Assembly (NCBI GenBank): GCA_035354435.1
Contig: DAOQAY010000031.1
Span: forward strand, 1-25,507
Length of the DNA stretch: 25,507 nt
Source: JAKLDO01 sp035354435
Lineage (GTDB): Bacteria; UBP6; UBA1177
Direction of reading: 5' to 3'
Part shown: positions 1 to 6,139 of the stretch, one piece after another
Position numbering within the stretch: position 1 is the first letter of the stretch
Layout of the letters: every line of letters starts with the position of its first letter
Program-made: the position numbers and the translations under genes
The notes under the pieces: model-generated
What the model was told of the DNA's origin: nothing
What the model saw: only the letters and a program-made list of their open reading frames with translations
Databases searched by the model: none

Positions 1-500
1 TTGTGATAATCAGAAAACACATATTTTCTTTTACCGATGATCAGCATAGCCGGCAGATACGAATTTTTAAAAAGAACAAGTTCGTTAGCAGTATCAAACC
101 TTTTTTCTTTTCCTATACTTATTCCTGCAAAGCCATTATTCGAAGAAGCTGAAGGGGTGGATTTTGAAGTATCAATGCCGTTCTTTTTAAGGATTTCTGT
201 CATATCATTCGCAACTTTGGAAACTGTTTCTTTATTCATTTGTTCAGCGGTAAAGAAAAAGAGTCTGAGAAAAAGATCAATTTCTTTGATTTTTTCAGGT
301 TTGGAATTGGTGCCGGTCGTTTTTGTCAGAACATTGTTTGACCTGTTGTATGTCAGAACTATTTTTTCATTGTTCTGATCATGTCCTTCAATTTTAATGT
401 TATTTTCAGGAATGTAGACAGCTTCTATCATATTTTTAATAATACTGGAGGAATTAGGCAGAAGCATAAAAAGAATAAAAAAAGTGATTGGAATTTTCAA
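1..500 (-). CDS. Secreted protein of unknown function, partial (runs off left edge)
   Basis: Reading the minus strand from 500 gives an open frame with no stop to the window edge, at least 166 codons. It starts with TTG at 500-498, which overlaps the galU stop as TTGA. A GGAG Shine-Dalgarno lies 8 bases upstream, so the TTG start is well supported. The N-terminus MKIPITFFILFMLLPNSSS looks like a short signal peptide (one lysine, then a hydrophobic run), so the product is probably periplasmic or secreted. The rest is hydrophilic, with a Ser/Thr-rich stretch near residues 115-125 and no motif I recognise. It is the last visible gene of the lipoprotein-dksA-galU operon and is probably translationally coupled to galU. 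The C-terminus is outside the window, so no family can be assigned. Confidence 0.72.
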   Translation of the reverse strand, partial: MKIPITFFILFMLLPNSSSIIKNMIEAVYIPENNIKIEGHDQNNEKIVLTYNRSNNVLTKTTGTNSKPEKIKEIDLFLRLFFFTAEQMNKETVSKVANDMTEILKKNGIDTSKSTPSASSNNGFAGISIGKEKRFDTANELVLFKNSYLPAMLIIGKRKYVFSDYH

Positions 501-1369
501 GAATGTTTCTCCAAAAGTTCTAGTAATGATTTTTTAAATCCGGGGAATGTAGATGCGGCAAGATATGAATTTGCCATTATCAGTCCTTCAATACTGCCTG
601 TGTCAAAAATCAGGCTGAGATCATCAATAACCAATCCGAAAACATCGTCAATGGAGGAAAGTTTCACGATTGCATCTGTTAATTGAATTTCCCCGCCTTT
701 TCCGGGAAGAGTCTGCTTTATAATATCAATAATTGCCGATGTAAAAATATATCTGCCGACAATAGCAAGATTTGAAGATGTTTCGCTAATCCCGGGTTTT
801 TCGAGCATTTTTGTAATTTTAAAAATGTTCTTTTCAATTTGGATTCCTTCTACAATGCCGTATTTATTGCGAAGTTCGTCAGGAACATGCATTAAAGCAA
901 TAACAGATTTCCCTGTTTTTTTGTGCAGATCAGCCATTTGGCACATTGATGATTCTGAATTTTGAGGATATTTCGGAAGAATAAGCATGTCAGGCAGAAG
1001 TACAGAGAAAGCTTCGCCATTAACAAGTTCGGCACCTTTCAAAACAGCATGTCCGAGACCAAGAGGTTTTTTCTGTCTTATTGACACCACATCTATCATC
1101 AAATCGAGGTTGTCAACTTTGTTTCTGATATCGGTATTTAATTCCCCGGCAAAAAATTTAGGATTGATTGTATCAAAATGATCTAAAATAGATTCCTTTC
1201 CAGCACCGGAAACAAACACAACAGAATTCATGCCTGCTGAAACAGCTTCTTCAACAACATATTGAACTGCCGGTTTATCAAGAACCGGAAATAATTCTTT
1301 AGGAACACACTTTGATGCAGGCAGAAATCTTGTGGCAAGTCCTGCCGAAGGAATAATGGCATATTTCAT
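497..1369 (-). CDS. galU: UTP--glucose-1-phosphate uridylyltransferase
   Basis: The 290-residue protein has the usual GalU length and makes UDP-glucose from UTP and glucose-1-phosphate in the cytoplasm. UDP-glucose feeds envelope polysaccharide, LPS and trehalose/glycogen pathways. The nucleotide-binding N-terminus is clear: IPSAGLATRFLPASK (GxGTRxLPxxK type, with Ala for the middle Gly), then PKELFPVLDKPAVQYVVEEA. Further on, GEIQLTDAI and the MLEKP segment match the sugar-nucleotide-binding part of GalU. The gene starts 8 bases after the stop of the DksA-like gene and its stop overlaps the next gene's TTG start, so it is mid-operon. Other nucleotidyltransferases (RfbA, GlmU) are less likely because the GalU-type PKE and DKP signatures are present. 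Confidence 0.93.
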   Translation of the reverse strand: MKYAIIPSAGLATRFLPASKCVPKELFPVLDKPAVQYVVEEAVSAGMNSVVFVSGAGKESILDHFDTINPKFFAGELNTDIRNKVDNLDLMIDVVSIRQKKPLGLGHAVLKGAELVNGEAFSVLLPDMLILPKYPQNSESSMCQMADLHKKTGKSVIALMHVPDELRNKYGIVEGIQIEKNIFKITKMLEKPGISETSSNLAIVGRYIFTSAIIDIIKQTLPGKGGEIQLTDAIVKLSSIDDVFGLVIDDLSLIFDTGSIEGLIMANSYLAASTFPGFKKSLLELLEKHS

Positions 1370-1377
1370 TTGATTTC

Positions 1378-1764
1378 TCAGCGACGCTTAAAAATTTTAT
1401 CTCTTTCTTCCCGTTCCTCTTCTTCCTGTTTGCATTCAATACAAAGAGAGGCGACCGGTCTCAGTTTCAATCTTGCAAAAGCAATGTCGCATCCGCAGGA
1501 CTCGCAGACGCCGTAAGTTCCATTTTCAATTTTCTGAAGAGTTTCCTGAATCTTGTTGGAAAGTTTCCTGTCTCTGTCCCGAAGTCGCAGAATTCTGTTC
1601 CTCTGTTCAAGAAATGTAGCCTGATCCGCTTCATCTCCATGAAAGGTTTCTGAATCGTTTTCATTTTCAAGGTCATTGACCTTTTCACGATTTCTTTCTT
1701 CGAGTTCCTTGAGTTCGGCCATAAGCATGTCTTTAAGCTTCTTAAGCTGTGAATTTGTCAGCAT
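1378..1764 (-). CDS. dksA: DksA/TraR-family zinc-finger transcription factor
   Basis: This 128-residue protein has the DksA layout: an N-terminal coiled coil (about 5-80) and a C4 zinc finger with C87-x2-C90 and C108-x2-C111. The coiled-coil tip carries D44-x-x-D47-x-A49, the DxxDxA motif that DksA inserts into the RNA polymerase secondary channel to act with ppGpp. The segment from RDRDRKL through the finger is strikingly like proteobacterial DksA. It is shorter at the N-terminus than the 151-residue E. coli protein. A strong AAGGAG lies 6 bases before the ATG, 17 bases after the upstream lipoprotein stop. Its place ahead of galU suggests co-transcription rather than a shared pathway. The fold is certain; whether it is the main DksA or a paralogue is not visible here. 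Confidence 0.9.
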   Translation of the reverse strand: MLTNSQLKKLKDMLMAELKELEERNREKVNDLENENDSETFHGDEADQATFLEQRNRILRLRDRDRKLSNKIQETLQKIENGTYGVCESCGCDIAFARLKLRPVASLCIECKQEEEEREERDKIFKRR

Positions 1765-1781
1765 ATCTAACTCCTTAAGGG

Positions 1782-2780
1782 TTATTTTTCCTTCAAATAA
1801 ATGCTTTCTTTAAGCGCCTCTTTTCCGATAGCCCCTTTTTTTATTTCAATTTCTTTTGAGGTTTCAAAAAGTGTATTTTCAGAGCTATCCATTCCTCTCA
1901 AAAGGATTTCGTAAGTGTTTTCAGGTATATCATAGAATTTGAACGGAGGGAATTCATTATCACAGTCAGCTGCAAGAGTTAAAGTATCATCATCTGATAT
2001 AAGTGAAGCCACAACGGTAGTAATTCCTGCATCAGAGCATGTTGAGATGCTTTTACTGTCAAATTCCCATGATAAATAGAGATCAGAAACGGTAATCTCT
2101 TTTGAATCATTCATTTTAACAATGGCGGTCTGACCTGAAACCATCATAAATCTTGGGATATTATAAGTGATTCTAGGGTTTTGGGAATCTGTAAGTCTGA
2201 AAGCGTCAACCTTGGCTGAATATTTGCCTGCATCAATGTTTACAACTTCAAAAGATTCAGATTCGCAGTTTATCTCATATTCAGAAATATCGGTTTCTTT
2301 TCCCCATATCACTGCACTGACACTTGTACCGTCTTTCAACAAACTAAATTTAAAAATTGAGATGTCATAGTTTTCACAATCAGTGCTGTTCCAGGAAAAA
2401 GTCACAGCTCCCTTGAATTCAGCCATGTCAACAGTTACTGCAACATCGGACTGTGAAGCATCTGCAATACCTGATCCATAACTTTTAATCGAACCGGCAG
2501 TATCTTTTAATGAAACCGTGAAATAATACTCACCTTTTTCAGCAAAGAGTGACAGTTCGCTTATCCCGTCAGAACAATCGGTTTTTTTTGTGTCCACTTT
2601 TCTTTGCATTGAATCAAAAAGAACAACTTCGTAATAGTCGGCAAGATATGTCTGGCAGTTAACACCTTCCTCATGATTGATCGTTATTGTAATTTCTACC
2701 TGATCAGGCTTTGAATCGCTGCATGAACAGATGAATAAAACACCCAAAAACATAAGTAATGCTAAAAGCAATCTACGCAT
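1782..2780 (-). CDS. Lipoprotein with three cysteine-pair repeats, function unknown
   Basis: The 332-residue product begins with a type II signal peptide (MRRLLLALLMFLGVLFICSC). The likely lipidated residue is C20, giving a mature start of CSDSKPDQ. The rest is beta-rich and contains three divergent repeats of roughly 95-110 residues, each with two cysteines: C42/C69, C135/C172 and C248/C273. The repeats share a pattern of an SW/Y strand, a Cys, an acidic turn, a second Cys and a closing tyrosine-containing strand such as GKYSAKVDA or NTYEILLRG. This suggests tandem disulfide-stabilised beta-sandwich domains on the cell surface or in the periplasm. The start is supported by TGGAGG 7 bases upstream and by a promoter at 2810-2838. 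It is the first gene of the dksA-galU operon. I do not recognise the family. Confidence 0.8.
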   Translation of the reverse strand: MRRLLLALLMFLGVLFICSCSDSKPDQVEITITINHEEGVNCQTYLADYYEVVLFDSMQRKVDTKKTDCSDGISELSLFAEKGEYYFTVSLKDTAGSIKSYGSGIADASQSDVAVTVDMAEFKGAVTFSWNSTDCENYDISIFKFSLLKDGTSVSAVIWGKETDISEYEINCESESFEVVNIDAGKYSAKVDAFRLTDSQNPRITYNIPRFMMVSGQTAIVKMNDSKEITVSDLYLSWEFDSKSISTCSDAGITTVVASLISDDDTLTLAADCDNEFPPFKFYDIPENTYEILLRGMDSSENTLFETSKEIEIKKGAIGKEALKESIYLKEK

Positions 2781-2809
2781 TAAATTACCTCCAATAATTT
2801 CTAGAAAGG

Positions 2810-2838
2810 ATTATATGACAAACAGACAGTGTTTTCAA
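2810..2838 (-). promoter_or_regulatory. Sigma-70-type promoter for the lipoprotein-dksA-galU operon
   Basis: On the minus strand, TTGAAA (2838-2833) and TATAAT (2815-2810) are separated by 17 bases, close to the bacterial consensus. The expected start near 2803 leaves a leader of about 22 bases containing the TGGAGG ribosome site. A 10-base palindrome, TTTCTAGAAA (2798-2807), overlaps the predicted start of transcription and might be an operator, though short AT-rich palindromes are common by chance. Confidence 0.7.
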
Positions 2839-2846
2839 GAAATCAC

Positions 2847-2875
2847 TTGCAGTAAAAAACGATAACAGTTAGAAT
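2847..2875 (+). promoter_or_regulatory. Sigma-70-type promoter for the NtrC-type regulator
   Basis: TTGCAG (2847-2852) and TAGAAT (2870-2875) lie on the plus strand with a 17-base spacer. The predicted start near 2882 gives a leader of about 31 bases to the ATG at 2914. The element is back to back with the minus-strand promoter at 2810-2838; the two -35 hexamers are only 8 bases apart, so one protein bound here could affect both directions. Confidence 0.55.
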
Positions 2876-2913
2876 CACAAAAAAGATTGAATATCAGTCT
2901 GAGAGGTTTCAAT

Positions 2914-4266
2914 ATGAACAAAAAGATTCTTGTGATTGATGATGAAAAATCCCTGCTTGATACGATGAAGCTTATTCTTTCCAAATCGGGGTATACTGTA
3001 ATGACTTCTTCAACTGCAATGGAAGGATTGAAGATCATTAAAGAGCTTGACCGGGATATTTCACTTATCATTACTGATCTCGCTCTTCCGGGTGGATTTG
3101 ACGGAATTGATATTCTTGATGCTGTGAGAGATCTTAATTCAGATATTCCTGTAATAATGATAACGGCTTATGGTAATGTTGAAACTGCTGTTAAGGCAAT
3201 GCAGAAGGGTGCATATAATTTTCTGACAAAACCGGTCAATTTTAAAGTGCTTCTTCAGCAGGTGACTAAGGCGATAGAACATGCTTCTGTAATTCAGGAG
3301 AACATAAGACTTAGAAATGAGATCAAAACAATCAGAATAGACAGATATGAAATGATTTTCGTAAGTCAATCAATGGAAAAATTGATTGAAACATCTTCTG
3401 AATTGGCGAAAACAGATGAAACTGTTCTGATAATAGGTGAAAGCGGCACCGGAAAGGAACTGCTGGCAAGGCATGTTTTACGGGAAAGCAATCGTGCCGG
3501 AAGGTCTTTTGTCGCATTCAATGCCGCCGCCGTAAATGAATCATTGATGGAATCCGAGCTCTTTGGATATAAAAAAGGAGCCTTTACCGGAGCTGAAAAA
3601 AACAGTCCCGGATATATCGGTGCTGCTGAAGGAGGAACTCTTTTTATCGATGAAATCGGCGACATGCCTTTGAATCTGCAGTCAAAACTTCTGAGATTTC
3701 TGCAATCAAAGGAATATCTTCCGGTCGGAAGTGCCATTCCTGTTTTTGCAGATGTCAGGGTTATTGCGGCAACTAACAAGGATTTGAAAAAAGAAATTGA
3801 CAAGGGCAATTTCAGAGAGGATCTCTATTATAGACTTTCCGTTTTTCCTCTCGTTATTCCGCCATTGCGAGAGAGGAGAGAGGATATTCCGGTTCTGATC
3901 AGACATTTTGTTGAAAAACTGAGCAGTCAGTATAAAAAACAGGCAGTTCACCCTGATGGCAGCATTATAAGAGATCTCACTAGAATGGAATGGAAAGGCA
4001 ATGTGAGGGAGCTTGAAAATTATATCGCAAGATTTATTCTTTCTTCAGGAAAGCTGCCCAACGCTCCGGAAGTTTCTGTAAGTCAGGTTGAAGAAGAAGC
4101 GCCGGTCATAACTTTCAAGATAGGACAGAAGACAATGAAGGAACTTGAAAAAGAGGTTATTGCAGCCGCTCTCAGATTTACGGACGGTAATAAGGTAAAG
4201 GCTGCCGAATTGCTTGATGTATCACAAAGGACTATTTACAGAAAGATCACCGAAGAAGATATCTAA
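2914..4266 (+). CDS. NtrC-family sigma-54-dependent response regulator
   Basis: The 450-residue protein has the three NtrC domains in order. The receiver (about 1-120) has acidic D9/D10, phospho-acceptor D55 and K106. The AAA+ sigma-54 interaction domain (about 145-380) has Walker A GESGTGKE (175-182), the GAFTGA loop (222-227) that touches sigma-54, and Walker B GGTLFIDE (240-247). A Fis-type helix-turn-helix ends the protein (about 410-450, KVKAAELLDVSQRTIYRK). I prefer the ATG at 2914, preceded by GAGAGG at 7 bases, over an in-frame TTG at 2887 that would add nine residues before the receiver fold. No partner histidine kinase is in the window, so its signal is unknown. It is transcribed divergently from the lipoprotein operon and ends directly against the porin-like gene. 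Confidence 0.93.
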   Translation: MNKKILVIDDEKSLLDTMKLILSKSGYTVMTSSTAMEGLKIIKELDRDISLIITDLALPGGFDGIDILDAVRDLNSDIPVIMITAYGNVETAVKAMQKGAYNFLTKPVNFKVLLQQVTKAIEHASVIQENIRLRNEIKTIRIDRYEMIFVSQSMEKLIETSSELAKTDETVLIIGESGTGKELLARHVLRESNRAGRSFVAFNAAAVNESLMESELFGYKKGAFTGAEKNSPGYIGAAEGGTLFIDEIGDMPLNLQSKLLRFLQSKEYLPVGSAIPVFADVRVIAATNKDLKKEIDKGNFREDLYYRLSVFPLVIPPLRERREDIPVLIRHFVEKLSSQYKKQAVHPDGSIIRDLTRMEWKGNVRELENYIARFILSSGKLPNAPEVSVSQVEEEAPVITFKIGQKTMKELEKEVIAAALRFTDGNKVKAAELLDVSQRTIYRKITEEDI

Positions 4267-6039
4267 CTAATTCTTTTCCCAGAGAAAATCATAGGTTACG
4301 CAAAGATTAAGCATTATGGTATTGTGATTGTAGGTGTCTTTAAGATAATCGAATTCACTTAAACCGTAAAGAGTGTTGTATTCTTTGTCGTATTTGTTAA
4401 TAGATTCTCTTACAAAAGTATAGTTCAGTGCAAGAGATCCGTAATCGGAAAATCTGTAGACAACATTAAAATCGAATGCAAGAGTCGAGTTGCTGCTGTC
4501 TTCTAGGAAGTTGTAAAGGTAAGGAGCTTTGTTGTAGCTGATTCTGGCAAGAATATCAAACATGTATATTTTAGCATAAGGTGCTGCAAAAATTCCCCAT
4601 GTCGTGTAATAACTGCTGCCCCAGAAGTTTGTACTGCCGTCTCTGAGGAATCTCAGCGGGTCGCCACGACCTTCATTATTTAATACACTGTTGGCATCAA
4701 TATAGTCATTTCCGTCAGCATCTTTTCTTAACGGATTGAATATCTCTCTGTGTGAAAGGGTGAACTGCGACATAAGACCGAGTGAAATATTTTTGTTGAA
4801 GTTGTATCCGAGATCAAGACCAATTGTAAGAAGGAGGTTCTTTTTGTTGATTATAAAGTCTTCTTTAGTGATAAGGTTATCTTCGGTCATGGTGCTTTCA
4901 TCAAGATATGTATTGTTTGTTGTTTTAAAAATACCATCCTTAATTGTTTCATTATAATCGTGGTAAGCACTTCCAAAAATGAAAGAAATTGCCGCCGTGG
5001 CATAAAAATCTTTTTTAAGGGTATATCTCAGATCAAAACCGAAAGCCGGATCCTGAAATTTATCCTGTCCGTCAAGAAGATTTTCGTTTGAACCGTTGAA
5101 AAGCATAAGTTTTAATGCGAGATCCATGTCGTTAGAAAGAAGGAAATCAAGACCCAGAGTAAGACCCAGATCATTAAATCCGCCAGCCATAAAAGCTCCA
5201 TTCATATATGAATTGCTGGTAAATGTCAGTTCATTAGCATAAAGAGTTTCAATTCCGAAAGGCATATTGAACTTTCCTGCCTGAAGATCGACATTCATAC
5301 CGAATCCGCCTTTTCTTACTGAGGGATGTGTAAACTTTAAGGATACATCTTCAAGAATATCAAGAGCGTTCGGCTGATTTTGAGGAATTTCGGTTTCAAG
5401 CGGGTTGTTTGAATCAGTAGGAATCGAAGAATCATGATCATAATTGATCACAACAACCTTTTCTGTGCTGAGTCCTCTTGCAAAATCAAGCAGTATTCTG
5501 GCATCAAACATTTTATTACCGCCTTTAAGGTCGATAATTGCGTTGTCAAGAGCGAATTTCCAGCTTGATGAAAGAGAATCTGTTCCGAATATTTTAACTC
5601 CGTTTGAGAAACTTCCGAACCCCTGAATATAAAAATAAGGCTTTATCACAAAGGGTGCAATAGGAACAACTTCTTTAACTACTTCAGGTGCAGGAGTCTG
5701 TTCAACAGTCTGCACCGGTTCAACTGTAACAGGTGCTGTGTTTTCTACTGTCTGTACAGGTACCGGAGTCGGTTCTGTAGGAGTCGTTTTTGCAGGTTCA
5801 ACAGCAGGAGTCGCAGTAGTATTTGATGGTGTCTGTTTGGCATCCTGATTGTATTTATTCAGGTATTGCTGATAAAGATCCTGATATTCGTTTTTCTTTT
5901 CTTCTTTTTTTTCTTCCTTTTTTTCTTCTTTTTTCTCTTCCTTTTTCTCATTTGCCGGAGCTACAGGAACAAGTGCCGGTTCCTGAGCAAAAAGACTGAA
6001 ACAGAAAAAAACGGTCATCAAGATAATAATTCGGTCCAT
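4267..6039 (-). CDS. Porin-like outer-membrane beta-barrel protein with KKEE and Pro/Thr/Val-rich N-terminal linker
   Basis: A 590-residue exported protein. Its signal peptide (MDRIIILMTVFFCFSLFA, cut near QEPA) is followed by a charged segment of KKEE repeats (about 31-49), a short helix-prone part, and a Pro/Thr/Val/Glu-rich linker (about 66-128). The remaining 460 residues alternate aromatic/hydrophobic and polar residues, with frequent Gly/Asn turns and 'LGL' or 'YDF' strand patterns typical of a large porin-like barrel. The start is the ATG at 6039, with GGAGG 6 bases upstream. A TTG at 6066 is in frame but would place the ribosome site inside the gene and add residues before the signal peptide. 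It has its own promoter and no terminator before the convergent regulator gene. Substrate and exact family are not recognisable. Confidence 0.75.
   Translation of the reverse strand: MDRIIILMTVFFCFSLFAQEPALVPVAPANEKKEEKKEEKKEEKKEEKKNEYQDLYQQYLNKYNQDAKQTPSNTTATPAVEPAKTTPTEPTPVPVQTVENTAPVTVEPVQTVEQTPAPEVVKEVVPIAPFVIKPYFYIQGFGSFSNGVKIFGTDSLSSSWKFALDNAIIDLKGGNKMFDARILLDFARGLSTEKVVVINYDHDSSIPTDSNNPLETEIPQNQPNALDILEDVSLKFTHPSVRKGGFGMNVDLQAGKFNMPFGIETLYANELTFTSNSYMNGAFMAGGFNDLGLTLGLDFLLSNDMDLALKLMLFNGSNENLLDGQDKFQDPAFGFDLRYTLKKDFYATAAISFIFGSAYHDYNETIKDGIFKTTNNTYLDESTMTEDNLITKEDFIINKKNLLLTIGLDLGYNFNKNISLGLMSQFTLSHREIFNPLRKDADGNDYIDANSVLNNEGRGDPLRFLRDGSTNFWGSSYYTTWGIFAAPYAKIYMFDILARISYNKAPYLYNFLEDSSNSTLAFDFNVVYRFSDYGSLALNYTFVRESINKYDKEYNTLYGLSEFDYLKDTYNHNTIMLNLCVTYDFLWEKN
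5890..5949 (-). repeat. 12-base tandem repeat coding for KKEE
   Basis: About four imperfect copies of AAR-AAR-GAR-GAR encode Lys-Lys-Glu-Glu repeats right after the porin signal peptide. On the plus strand this shows as a nearly pure T/C tract. The unit is a multiple of three, so slippage would change linker length without shifting the reading frame. Confidence 0.85.
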
Positions 6040-6082
6040 TACAATCCTCCAAAAAAAATCAATCAAATCACAGAACAGGGAG

Positions 6083-6110
6083 AATATATCAGTATGGTTT
6101 ATAATTTCAA
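6083..6110 (-). promoter_or_regulatory. Sigma-70-type promoter for the porin-like gene
   Basis: On the minus strand, TTGAAA (6110-6105) and TATATT (6088-6083) are separated by 16 bases. It lies in the 100-base gap between the polA stop and the porin ATG. Transcription is expected to start near 6076, leaving a leader of about 37 bases with GGAGG. I see no terminator between polA and this promoter, so some read-through from the long upstream operon is possible. Confidence 0.55.
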
Positions 6111-6139
6111 GTTTTTAGATGGACGGGAAATTCAGAAAT

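Noticed and set aside
37..686. Two plus-strand ORFs (113 and 101 codons) at the left edge
   Set aside because: They lie opposite the TTG-started secreted gene and galU on the minus strand, have no good ribosome site and give no recognisable protein.
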